This document shows positions 21,437 to 32,509 of a DNA stretch of 38,894 nucleotides, in pieces. The notes under the pieces were generated by a model, which was not told the DNA's origin, ran no database searches, and saw only the letters and a list, made by a program, of their open reading frames with translations. Origin of the DNA: Helochares maculicollis (Eukaryota; Arthropoda; Insecta; Coleoptera; Hydrophilidae); the NCBI GenBank assembly GCA_033557835.1, contig JAWQRO010000451.1, positions 1 through 38,894 on the forward strand. The letters are read 5' to 3'. The translations under genes and the position numbers were made by a program. Position 1 is the first letter of the stretch, and each line of letters begins with the position of its first letter.

Positions 21437-24050
21437 CAAGGAACTAATATAGCAAACAATAACTAATTATAGACAGTACAAAGAAGTTTAACTAATATTC
21501 TAACTAGTATTCTATAATATTTATCGAAAAAAAGTAATAGAACTCTCAGCAAAAACGCAAAACAATGTATTGAAGGTTAGAAAGTAAAAATTCAAATATA
21601 TTCCAATTTGGAGGCAAATCTCGGTGACAAAATTTTAGAACTCACACTGCACAAGTCTATAAGAAGTCCTGCCCAAAGTGAAAGGGAAAACATAGGCAAT
21701 TAATAGAGTAAGACTGGAACCTAAGAGTGGGAAAGAGAATCGAAAAATTGTTAGCGTAGGAGCATATAGGGAAGAAACTTTGAAAAGAAATTGTGTTGTA
21801 ATGATCGATTTCATAGAAATGTTCTAACAATAGCGAACACAAACTACAGCGAGAATATAGAGAAAAAGAGACAGACCTTTGTGGAAAAATGTGTTGACAT
21901 TTTATATAGTATTCACTCAAGATTCAACACAAACGCTGAATCAAATCGACAGAAAGGAGTCAGAAATCAGTTGATAGACCCCTACATGATTGATAAACAT
22001 AAACAAGACAAGTGAATAGAACTAATAAAACTTATGATTGAGGGAGTTTATGAGGACTGTGACAAACATAACAGAAAAAGTCAAGATTATTAGTCCACTT
22101 TTTGATCTTAATTTCTTTTCTCACCAGCAGACGCACCGATTTGTTCTCTTCTCTTCTACTCTAGACTGTTTTTGTTTGCCCTGTTATTTTCAAGAACAAT
22201 TCAACCAATTGTAGAAAATAAGAAACATTCAAATTTATAAGTAAGTTAACCCTTTTAAAATAATTTGCAGGTAAACTGAAAATAAATTAATGGCATGATT
22301 TGACTGACTGATTGTACCTTTTTAAGATTTGTGAATGTTTCTTCAAGAGAGCCAATTTACTTCTTTGTTAATAGATTTTTTAAAGTGGCAGGAATAGCTG
22401 TTTTAAATTTAAAGCTTGTCTTTCTAAGACACAACAGTGGCTTAAAAATACACAACATTCTTACGCATCTGTTTAGGAGCAGAATATCCTTATTAGTTGC
22501 CTTCACCATAGAGGAGATATCCTATAAAATTTCATTCCAGCCCAACCAGAACCCTCCTTAATTGTAGCAAATTTTATTTTTTTTTTGCAGTTAAGCACTG
22601 CAACTTATTTTAACAATGAATTAGTTTTTCTTTAATTTTTATGTACTGAATTTGACTTAAAATAATAAGGAAAGAATTCAAGAGCAAATATTTGTTCAAG
22701 TGATTACTTTAACAAATATTTACATGGGCAAATCGGGTTGCCTAGACATCAAAAAATTATTAGCCAAAGAAATGTCATTTATTTAACGAAAATATCGTCA
22801 TCTTTACTAAAAGAAATGTATGTTTCCCTGAAGTCCACTCTTTAAGAGTTTGTCATCCCTGTGCAGAGCTGATTAGATTTTACGCCATCTTGCACAGTAG
22901 GAAAAGGTAGCTTTTGAAGTATACACAGTAGATTTAGTAGATCGAAACAGGATTTATTAAATAAAAATTGTAATCTATGGCTGAAAGTACCTCAAATATG
23001 TTTAAAATACAAATTTTGTCTGAATTATCACCGTAATTGGTCGGTAAATTTAAAAGCTATTTGTACGAGACGTGAGCAGAGACTAATTCGATATAGTTTA
23101 ATTCAAGAAGAATTTAAAGTAAATATTTATAAACCCTAGCACTAAAATAAAAGACCTTTAATTAATTCTACGTCAATCAGACCTTAAAAAAGTGACTAAT
23201 CAGCAAATGGTTTCGTTGGTTAAACGGAAATTGAGTTTCTTACAGATTTATTAATCCTGCTGGAAAATACCTATGGTAGATCATATTTACTGTCGGTTTA
23301 TGCACAACAAAACGAAGTAAGTTTGTTCATGTATCATACTTACATTCTGTAATTAACTGTTCTAAATGCTAGAACGTAGTGACTTCGCTTCACCCTTCGC
23401 CAATTAAAACCGTGGACCTAAGCTTCTTATATTCCAGATTATTATTGCCTATTTGGGCTGTGCCTTCAATTAAGAGAGTCGAGGAAGATTTTTACATTCA
23501 TTTTTTCACATATAATGAGCAAAACGTTGTATAACCAGTAGCGTCTTTAAGAACGCAAGAGAAAGTAAAACTATGCAAAAAATATATTGATTTTCTTTTG
23601 CAGATGTTTGCCCGACTCTTTTGTTTTTATACAAAATAGAAATGATGTAAAAAATAAATGACAACAAAGCGCCTGCGGTTCATTAGCAGATACAGATAAA
23701 CATATTTTTTTGCAATGCTTGTACTGAGAATTTTCTGTTCAATTAGTTCTCTCTATAAAACGTTATTTTATTGTCGGCTCATGCAGAGTAAGACCTACGC
23801 TTTTTCCATTTAGAATTTTCGTGTACATTGAAAGAACTCGATGTAAATGTATATAGATTGTATCTTGATTGAAATATAACAATATAATACAGGATAATAA
23901 CTGAATTAGTAAATATAAAACCAACATGCTGTTTTTAATTCAATTTTTGTAAAAATATTAAGGCGGTGAAGCACGTAATCGCTGCTTATGGAGATTTAAA
24001 TAGATCTCCCTTCCAATTAAAGAATATAAAATTGAATAAATATATGATGG
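21437..24050. other. non-coding AT-rich stretch
   Basis: About 2.6 kb with no recognisable gene, RNA or repeat. Short ORFs at 21657-21920 (minus) and 21791-22015 (plus) overlap each other and show no family motif. Confidence 0.5.
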
Positions 24051-24115
24051 GAATTAAGTAATCGCCGTTTTCTTAAGAAAAATATAACAGTTTATTTTTA
24101 CTCACCAAAATAACT

Positions 24116-24833
24116 TTAGTTACAAATATATTCTCCAATATTTTCAATGACCTTTTTCCACTTTTCAGGCACTATCATAATACTATGTTCAGAAAACTGT
24201 GGGTTTTTATTGGCAAAAAATTGCGTCAACTGCTGTCTTACTTCATAATCGTTATTTAATTTCTTTCGCTGCAGGAAGTTCTGTAAATTTCTAAATAAAT
24301 AATAATCTGATGGTGCTATGTCAGGACTATATGGTGGGAGTAGTAACTCATCCCAAGCTGCAGCAATTTTTGACGAGTGACTGAAGATGTATATGGTTTA
24401 GCGTTGTCATGATGGCACACAATTCTTTTGCGATTTACCACTTCTGGTCGAATTGTCTGGATTGCAGCATCCAGTTTGGTTAGTCGTTGAATATAAACTT
24501 CAGACTTAATCGTTTGGTTGCGAGATAGGAATTTCAAATAAACTATACCTTTATAGTCCCACCAAACTGATAACAAGACCTTTCTTTGGTGAATATCAGG
24601 TTTTGATGTTGTTTGATGTGGTTCCCTTGGTTGACTCTACGATCTTTTTCTTGTGATATTGTTATAAACAACCCACTTTTCATCAGCAGTAATAATTCTT
24701 TTTAAAAATCATTTCGTTTTTGTTGCGCTTAAGAAGCATATCGCAGGTGTTTCTGCGTTTCGCCAAGTGGATTTCTTTAAGTTCATGAGGAATCCAGATA
24801 TCAAGCTGTTGTAAATGATTTTCTATGTATTTA
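24116..24833 (-). mobile_element. mariner A, C-terminal two-thirds (outer element of a nested pair)
   Basis: The minus strand continues the transposase begun at 26193. Landmarks are YIENHLQQLDIWIPHELKEI, RRNTCDMLLKRNKNE, ITADEKWVVYNNITRKRS (first Asp), KVLLSVWWDYKGIVYLKFL, ATIQTIRPE-like sequence, VCHHDNAKPYTSSVTRQKL (second Asp), PPYSPDIAPSDYYLFRNLQ (third Asp) and VPEKWKKVIENIGEYICN, ending with TAA at 24118-24116. At least two frameshifts disrupt it. The N-terminal part lies at 25949-26193, separated by mariner B. Confidence 0.9.
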
Positions 24834-25946
24834 ACAGGCACACAAGTTTAAAAATGTTTTTTCATGAAACATTTTATCCATTGCTTGGGCAATTTATGGA
24901 TACCATTTCAAAAGGAAGCTTCAAATTTCATTGATATCCATTCATCGAGCCATTTTTGTAGATCCTCGACACTCTTGAAGTGCTGCTCAGCCAGTGCGTG
25001 TCCCATCGATGAGAAGAGGTGATAATCATAAAGTGCCAGGTTTGGAGAATACGGCGGGTTTGGTAGGAGTTCCCAACCAAGCGAAGAAATAGTTTCTGTG
25101 ACCAATTTGGCTGAATATGTAGGAGCGTTGTCATGCTGCAGAATGACGTTGCCGTATCTTTGAGCCCGGTCTGGTGGTTTTTCGATCAATGCGTCGTTTA
25201 AATTGATCATTTGTTGTCGGGAGAAAACGGTATTAACTGATTCGCAGGGTTTGAGAAGCTCGTAGTACACTATTCTCTTCTGAGCCCACCACACACACAC
25301 ACAGCATTGTCTTCCTCCCAAAACAATCCGGTTTTGTACTCGATGTTGATGGCTGTCCTGGTGTTACCCACGATTTCTTACGTTTGGGATTCTCAAAATA
25401 TATCAATTTTTCATCGCCAGTTATAACCCGATGCAAAAAACTGTTTCTTTTGTGGCATAATTACAGAATTTCGCACACAGTTTTTCGTCTTTCTATCTGT
25501 CGCTCGTTCAGTTTGTGTGAGACCTATTTTTCAACCTTTTGAATCTTCTCCATAGCTCTCAGGCGATCGGAAATGGCTTGCCGAATAACATTCAACTGCT
25601 TCGCCATCATTTGTTGGGATTGTATATTTCCTTCGTCCAATAGTGCTTGTAAATCGTCGTAATCAAACTTTTTTGGTCGATTTTTACGTTCTTTGTCAAT
25701 AACATAGAAATCGTCACTTTTGAAACTTTGAAACCAGCGTTCACAAGTCTTGACAGTTTGAGAAACATCACCTAGATCTCTACAAGAATTCGATAACTTT
25801 ACGATGCCTTTTTCTTTTGATTGAACAAGAAATTCATAACAGGCTCTTTACTTGGCTCAAAATTCAACATTTTTTACTTCAAAAAGATGTATGCTACTAA
25901 TTCGTAAACTACTAAATAAATATGACATTTTGTAGTGCGCACATGG
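24834..25946 (-). mobile_element. mariner B, nearly full-length copy inserted into mariner A
   Basis: A 1.1 kb mariner bounded by TA on both sides (24832-24833 and 25947-25948). Its outer ends are roughly inverted: ACAGGCACACAAG at the left and, reverse-complemented, CCATGTGCGCACT at the right. From ATG 25870 the transposase reads MLNFEPSKEP with frame errors, KFDYDDLQALLDEGNIQSQQ, VIRQAISDRLRAMEKIQ, LNERQIERRKTVCEIL, then VITGDEKLIYFENPKRKKSW (first Asp), ILQHDNAPTYSAKLV (second Asp) and NPPYSPNLALYDYHLF (third Asp, 34 residues on). Lesions include a stop in the linker, a CA repeat that shifts frame near 25292, and a frameshift before GIHKLPKQWIKCF at the end. Not functional. Confidence 0.9.
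25289..25305. repeat. CA microsatellite inside mariner B coding sequence
   Basis: A run of CA repeats falls where the transposase should read TMLCVWW. The two flanking ORFs overlap in different frames across it, so the expansion shifts the reading frame. Confidence 0.8.
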
Positions 25947-25948
25947 TA

Positions 25949-26193
25949 TGTGATACTTTTAGCTTCTCTGCAATCTCATGTGTTGTGCTGTGATGATTGG
26001 TAGCGATTATTGATTTGATTAGATCATCAACTTACATCGCGCGCTCAGAGCGCTCGTCTTTCAGTGAAAAATCACCAGAATGAAATTTTGCAAACCAATT
26101 TCGAATTTGTCCTTTTAAGACTTTATCACCAAAGCTCTTTGTAAGCCAGAGACGCGGTTTTTCTCTTTACGAAAGAGATGTAATAAAACTCAT
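25949..26193 (-). mobile_element. mariner A, N-terminal part (outer element of a nested pair)
   Basis: From ATG 26193 the minus strand reads MSFITSL, then a helix-turn-helix region: SFGDKVLKGQIRNWFAKFHS, GDFSLKDERSERAM, VDDLIKSIIATNHHSTTHEI, AEKLKVSHT. The alignment stops at the TA where mariner B begins and resumes beyond it at 24833. Together the two parts account for most of one transposase. Confidence 0.85.
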
Positions 26194-26492
26194 CTCAATA
26201 TCACTGCAAATGACCTTGAACATGATATGATAGGAATGTGCGCATAAAAACTGCTTACGCTACGAATTTGGAAAATCGGCAATTAGTTGCCAACCAGATA
26301 TATTTAAATTACCTGCCTTTAGAAATACAAGGAGCTAAATTGAACCAAAGACGTAACTAATAATTAACATTTTGTACAGGCAAGCCAAAGACTTGGCTAA
26401 TAGAAGTGAAGATAATGGACATAATGGGTCGTGTGTACACACAATGTTCCCATTCTCCATGATCATAAGCACTACTAAAAATATTTCAACAA

Positions 26493-26514
26493 TTTTTTTT
26501 ACTACAAATTTATT
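26493..26514 (-). terminator. polyadenylation signal followed by an A8 run
   Basis: On the minus strand AATAAA at 26514-26509 is followed eight bases later by eight A residues (26500-26493), downstream of the carrier gene. It could be the normal 3' end or the trace of a poly(A) tail. Confidence 0.45.
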
Positions 26515-26559
26515 GTAATAATACTGACTACACATACAGAGAAAACATAGAAAGATTTT

Positions 26560-27477
26560 TTATTCATCATGTGTTCCATAATGGTTCACAACGAATATTT
26601 TGACTTGCTCATAAATTACCCACATCGCCAAATTCCATGAGACTAATCTGGTCACGTTCGGTACAAATCCTTTGTAAAAGGCTAAAAACCCTTCCTCGTT
26701 CCAAGTTTTCGTTCCACAATGTATAGCACTCTTGTATTTCCCTGCTGGTGCGTTCATGAACCGCGTTTTGACAACATCAACGGGCGATACCGTGACAGTG
26801 GTGATAAGCCCTGCGATACACGCTGTTACACAATGCAGATGGATGCCATCATTGAAGAACCCAAAATTCAACAAGGAATCTTTAATGATATCGTACATTA
26901 CGACTTCTGTTACATTACAAATAGCATTTCGAGTCATATTGGCGCACACCCCTTGCCACAAACCTTTAGCACCAGCCGACTGAAGAATTTCAGAGTATGC
27001 TTGCCTTGTGTTGGCGTACCTCCTCTTGCCGGGGACCTTCGCCGCCGCTTGGAATCGAATTTTGACAACATCGGTGGGCTGGGCAACCGCCACAGCGATA
27101 CAAGCTGAGGTTACACCTGCTAAAGTCCTCACAGGCACATTGATCGAGTTCAGAGGGATGCCAAAGAGGTTGTAGTAAAACTTTTTGATTTCGTCGTAAA
27201 TGCCAAGTCTTACAGATGCGAAACAAAATTGCCTTTGCAGGCCAGCTGCCAAACCATTGTACAACGCCACCACACCTTCTTCTTTGGCTATCGTTGTGAT
27301 TATTTTAATTAGCCCCATATTGGCTGTTTTTGCGCCTTCGCCTTGAATTTGGGCTCTTACTTTGATCGTGTCGAAAGGAAACGTAAGGAAGTCTGCCGAG
27401 CATGCTGCAACCCCGGCAGCGCACATCTGGATGGGCAGAGGTAGATTTTCGAACCCTTTACTTAATTTCTTCTCCAT
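26560..27477 (-). CDS. mitochondrial uncoupling-protein-like carrier (UCP2/3 type, SLC25 family)
   Basis: An intact 305-codon ORF of normal length for an inner-membrane carrier. It has three repeats of about 100 residues, each with a carrier signature: PFDTIKVRAQIQGE at 34-47, PTDVVKIRFQA at 134-144 and PVDVVKTRFMN at 232-242. Other matches to uncoupling proteins are SLYNGL-like ALYNGLAAGLQRQ at 71-83, FASVRLGIYDEIKKFY at 86-101, ANMTRNAI at 179-186 and EEGFLAFYKGF at 261-271. These fit UCP2/3-like carriers, which dissipate proton gradient or exchange small anions across the inner membrane, better than UCP4 or BMCP. Substrate is not deducible. There is no intron in the coding region. An acceptor-like TTACTTACAG about 25 bases upstream may end a 5' UTR intron. 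AATAAA overlaps the stop (26564-26559) and recurs at 26514-26509. Confidence 0.9.
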   Translation of the reverse strand: MEKKLSKGFENLPLPIQMCAAGVAACSADFLTFPFDTIKVRAQIQGEGAKTANMGLIKIITTIAKEEGVVALYNGLAAGLQRQFCFASVRLGIYDEIKKFYYNLFGIPLNSINVPVRTLAGVTSACIAVAVAQPTDVVKIRFQAAAKVPGKRRYANTRQAYSEILQSAGAKGLWQGVCANMTRNAICNVTEVVMYDIIKDSLLNFGFFNDGIHLHCVTACIAGLITTVTVSPVDVVKTRFMNAPAGKYKSAIHCGTKTWNEEGFLAFYKGFVPNVTRLVSWNLAMWVIYEQVKIFVVNHYGTHDE

Positions 27478-27489
27478 AACTAGAAAATT

Positions 27490-28700
27490 TGGTGTTTGAT
27501 AGTCTGTAAGTAATTTAAATATTGCTTAGTACTACATAAATCAGATATTATGTCAAATTTTTAAAAATCACATGTTACCATAGGGATGAGGCTAAGTTCG
27601 CTTTCTAAGCGAATTAACAATACCTTGGTGTAAGTTTGTAGCTTGTGTTGTACTGTTTGCTGAACTGTTATTGTTCTGAACCCTAGTATCTATTGGAAAC
27701 TTTCAAATATTGATACTGATTGGAAGTAGTGAATAATGTACTATTTTTATATTATGTTCACATGAATAAAATCTGAGCTCGTTTGATTTATGTGGGCTTG
27801 CGATGTTCTTCAAACAAATTAACTAGGCAAAATATTTTCATATTCTATTCAAGGCGTTGCAGAATTGATTTTCAATACTTAAACCACATGTTTAGAGCGG
27901 CTATGTGAACAAGACCTGGTACTTTCTATGTATATAGATAAAAATGTAGAAAATTTGGCTAAATTAGTAATTCTGGCATAATCAAAATGATGCCGGTAGA
28001 CCATGTTGGGTTTAAGAACGTTTTGCAGACACAATTGCACCTTTAGCTTTATAAAATTATCGGCATCACAATTAAAATAAGTCGTTGAATCCTCCAAAAT
28101 CACAAGATAAAATTTTTTCATGAACGCAAAAACTTCCTCATGGAATAGAAACAGAAAAAAGAACATAAACAACCATTAAAGTGACTTTTTTAAGGCGCGT
28201 TGCGCAAGACAGCGTGTGGCCTTGTGAGAATATCACTTTTTGCTACCATCTTCCGCCGCAAGAAAGGTGATTACATCGTACATCGCAAACTTATTCATAT
28301 TTCAAATGAGAAAATTTGACAGTACAAAATTGCAATAATACGTCTTTGTCAATAAAAAATGTTGTTTATTTTACCTTTTTAGTTGTAAATGTAAAGCGAG
28401 TTAAGTTTAACGCACAAGAATAAATTTGTGATATCGACAGAAGGAAAAAATGATCTTGCACGATCCAGGATCGTGAATAACTTCAAAACTTCCTTTTATC
28501 TGGCGTTGAATTTAACATATCGAGCTAAATAAAAGTGCTAGTAAACATGCACAGCTTCTCTTGTCTCTGTAGTTGTAATTTATTCCGCGGCTTTTTTGAA
28601 GATTTTAGAGTAGCCTAGTGTGCGCTTTCATGTATATGATTTTAGCCACTGTAAAAAGAACGTTTCTTTCTTATTTCGTGTTTAATAGGTTCTGGTGATT
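27490..28700. other. non-coding stretch upstream of the carrier gene
   Basis: Contains whatever promoter the minus-strand carrier uses, though no core element is evident. It also holds a 17-base near-palindrome at 28459-28475 (CACGATCC, A, GGATCGTG). No coding motif was recognised. Confidence 0.45.
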
Positions 28701-28704
28701 TATT

Positions 28705-29948
28705 AGGAGTACAAATGAGTTTTCGCCGTTTTAAGTAAGTTGTCGTTACAATTTGCAGATGAAAACCGGCTTAAAAAATAACATAACCTTACTATATTTG
28801 TGACTCCGTGCTAGTAAAATATAATTTTCTTGAGCTGAAAATGTCTAAATTTAAAACAAATAAATGTCATTTGCGAAAACTTTTAATTTATTTCTTTAAT
28901 TTAAAAAAATCTGCAGCTGAGGCGCATTGATTGCTCCTAGAAGCATATAATGAAGCTGCTTTGAGTGAGAGAACGTGTCGTGAGTGGTTTCAAAAGTTTA
29001 AAAACGGTGATTTTGATGTAAAAGACAAAGACCGCAGTGGAAGGCCAAAAATTTATGAAGATGCAGAATTGGAAGAGTTATTGGAGGAAGATTCGTCTCA
29101 AACACAAACGGAACTTGCTCTCACATTAGAAGTCACTCAGCAAGAAGTTTCACATCGTTTAAAATCATTAGGAATGAGTCAGAAACAAGGAAATTGGGTT
29201 CCATACGAATTGAAGCTAAGCGATATTGAACGCCGATTATGCATGAGTGAAATGCTGTTAGTCAGGCATAAAAAAAGGATTTTTACATCGAATCGTCACC
29301 AGGGACGAAAAATGGATACATTACGATAACACAAAAAGAAGAAAATCTTGGGGAAAACCTGGCCACGCTTCAACATCCACAGCAAAACCGAATATTCACA
29401 GAAAAAACTCATGCTGTGTATATGGTGAGATCAGCTGGATGTGGTGTATTAAGAGTTGGTTAATCCGAGCGAAACAATCACTGGAACTCTCTACTGAACA
29501 CAATTGATGAGATTGAGCCGTGCTCTAAAGGAAATACGCCCTCAATACTATTCTAGACACGACAAAATAATTCTACTTCATGATAATGCTCGTCCGCATG
29601 TAGCGGCTTCGGTGAAAAACTATTTGAAAATACTTGATTGGGAAGTGCTACCCCACCCGCCGTATTCACCAGACATAGCGCCATTCGACTATTATCTGTT
29701 CCGGTCAATGGCACATGCTCTGTCGGAGCAGCGGTTCACAACATATAAAGATACCAAAAATTGGGTTGCTACGTGAATAGCCTCAAAAGATAAGGAGTTC
29801 CTCAGATGTGGAATCCTAATGCTGCCTGAAAGATGGGAAAAAGTTATTACTAGTGATGGATAATACTTTGAATAAACTTAAACTACCGTTCTGTTACAAT
29901 AAATATTCAAGTTTTTATAAAAAACGACGGAAACTTATTTGTACTCCT
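28705..29948 (+). mobile_element. nearly full-length mariner with terminal inverted repeats
   Basis: About 1.24 kb. The left end AGGAGTACAAATGAGTTTTC and the right end (29918-29948), reverse-complemented AGGAGTACAAATAAGTTTCC, match closely over about 27 bases. The transposase starts at ATG 28841 (MSKFKTNKCHL) and has a TGA before LLLEAYNEAALSERTCREWF. HTH and linker follow: DVKDKDRSGRPKIYEDAE, EVTQQEVSHRLKSLGMSQK, NWVPYELKLSDIERRLCM. A frameshift precedes VTRDEKWIHYD (first Asp). A further disrupted stretch leads to IILLHDNARPHVAASV (second Asp) and PPYSPDIAPFDYYLF (third Asp, 34 residues later). Stops interrupt WVAT and the final SDGQYFE-like end (near 29861-29875). Inactive but only moderately decayed. 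Confidence 0.92.
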
Positions 29949-29959
29949 TATACATCTTT

Positions 29960-31950
29960 ACAAAAACTTCATTCTTCGAATAAAGCTTAAACCTTCCTAG
30001 CTTAGCAAATTTGCATAATCGTAAATGTAGAATTAAATACATCGAAATGAAGGTAATAGCTAAAAACTGACCACACCTATGCTGCATGTCTTTCGTTTTA
30101 GATTGAAATTTATCGGGCCATTAACTTTTTTTCCCTTGTCTATATTCCATTTCAACGAGGTGTGTTTTATTATAATTCATCTGTCTTTGACCAACGACGT
30201 CATAGGGAATTTCGCCAGTGGCTCTTAACATGTACACGTAATTAATATCTCGATAATTATGACATAAAGTGCAAACAAAACCCTATCGATTATTATTTCA
30301 TACCTCTACCATGTTTCTAAATTTCGGGACAATTCTGAAACACACTGTATTTTCACTATTCCATATTACGATTTAGATTCTTCCAGAGGATTGATACTTA
30401 AATATTTTACTTTTTGTGGTAAATTTTATATTATTTATTGTACTAAACATTATCAATGCTGTGCTTAAAACAAAACGGCTTTAGATTAATGCACTTTATA
30501 CATACGTTAATCATATTTGACATAACAAACTTTACATCTTTGAGCATATATTGCAAATGGTTTCAAATGTTCGTTATTCTACGATCAACTTTATGCTTAC
30601 AATATTAAGACATAACACTTCCAGTGCCCCGATTAAGCCAAAGTTTTGTATCTACTAATTGGTAAATGTCTTACATGTCCCAGAAATTTATACGGAGCTT
30701 CAATTTTGGTATGATCCGTATGCCAAAATTCTTCTTTCACTCACGCACAGGAGGCCTGCACAGAATTGTCAAAATGGAAGTCCTTAAAACGTTTAGGATC
30801 GGCAATACTTTGTGGTTGAATTTTGTATGACCTCAACAGCTTCTATTACCTTTCGTGTAGTTAACGAGACTGTAAAAATCTATGAAAATTATATATAGCA
30901 TACCTAAGAAATATGCCTGGACAAAATGCTGCTACCAAACTAACAAAGTAACAATTATAACACTGAATTGATCTGCAGGGCATTTGTAATCTTTGAACTG
31001 TAAATTGGATTGGATGCATGTTATGTACTTTGATAAGATTACTTTTTGGTGTATCTGACATAATTTGTTGATTGAAGATTAAAATTAAACTGCATTTATT
31101 AATATAACTCTAATTGTTATTGTAGATGCAGTCCGGTGCCTTTAATATTGATTAAATATTATTTGCGAAAAATATTCAATTAGTTTGAAGTTGGAAGAAT
31201 TACACTACTTATGAAATATTCCAATATAACCTAATTTAATATGTGTTTTTGAGATATTTTTATTTGTGAAACTCTAGGAAACTTTATTAAGTGGCTCGAG
31301 CTGTTCATTCGATAGTTTCGCTTTATATTACTATAACGCAACTTCAAACTGATTGCATATATTACTGTTTGTTAGCTAATATTTTGACTAAAACAATTGA
31401 TAAATAACGCTTTTGCATTTCATTGAGCTGCGAACTTGACTTCCAGTCTGCACTATTCTTCTTATTTAAAATAAATATGTAAACTCAATAAAGCCGGAAT
31501 AGAGACATATCAGTTGATGAAGCGAATGAGCGAGCAAACTCTAAGTAAGCGAAGTTTATTTGCTTTTTTAATATAGATTTTGAAGTTTATAGAAATTAAA
31601 ATACAGCCAAGAGTCAAGAGCGAAGCTTTATTTTGGACGAACTATTTACTTTTATCCGTTCTCTTAGACCCAGGCTTATGTGTCTGTGGTTCTTTAGATT
31701 TGCTGGGCATAGGCGAATGTTGCTTTACAAAACAAGGAAAAATCTAATCTGCACAAACAATTTCCGATTTTCTCCACTAAATTAGTTCACTTAGTAGGAA
31801 CGGTCTAGAAAAAACAATCTCTTCAAGAGAGAGAATTATGCTATTTTTACAAAACAAATTAAAACGGTTTTGTGGAAAAGAGCTAAGATAATTTTTTTTT
31901 AATAATAATGCCATTGAAAACAAAATATCGCAGAAGTCAAGTGAAGGCTT
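29960..31950. other. non-coding AT-rich stretch
   Basis: About 2 kb without a recognisable gene or RNA. Words like GAGCGAAGCTTTA near 31618 and AAGCGAAGTTTA near 31548 resemble the core of the satellite starting at 34 kb and may be outlying, decayed units. Confidence 0.45.
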
Positions 31951-31959
31951 ACTTGCAGC

Positions 31960-32170
31960 GACAGAACACATTAACAATAAGCTTCGGTTATTCGCCGATT
32001 TAAAGCATACACATAAGAATGAACACTCCTAACGACACCTAATTTAGTATCTCTATTACTATTGAAAGTCTAAGAGACCACCAAGCATTGAAACGACGAC
32101 GCTTTTGCGCCTCTTACTTGCACTCAAATTACATCAAGATTTGAATATACTTCACTTATTCTAAATTTGT
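31960..32170. repeat. diverged direct repeat, left copy (flanks Penelope-like element)
   Basis: This segment aligns in the same orientation with 33775-33990. Shared words in order include GACAGAA.ACAT, AAGAATGAACAC, TTGAAACGA and a form of ACTTGCACTCA or ACTCGCATTCA. The pair brackets the reverse transcriptase fragment at 32.5-33.7 kb. Confidence 0.6.
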
Positions 32171-32509
32171 TTGTTCCGCACTTTTGTGAATTAAGAATGC
32201 AAAAGAAAATGGACATTGAGGTTTGTTGCATGGTAGTCTGAAAAACACAGTCTTTTTTTAATTTTTTTCTTTTACTGAGACAAGAAAATATATTTTATGT
32301 ATATATTATTTGTTTGATGATAGATTTATGATTGAAACGCTATTTAGTAGCTTAAGACGTATAATTATTATTTTTTACGGTTTCGCTTCATAATTGCAGA
32401 AGCATCATCAGAAGTAACGTTTTTATTTAAATTACAATAATTGTTTGTAAACAAACATGTTATTTATTGGTAACAAATTGGTTGTTTTGGTTACTTTAGT
32501 TCCTTCTGT

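Noticed and set aside
26719..27108. Plus-strand ORFs of 83-129 codons
   Set aside because: They are antisense shadows of the intact carrier gene.
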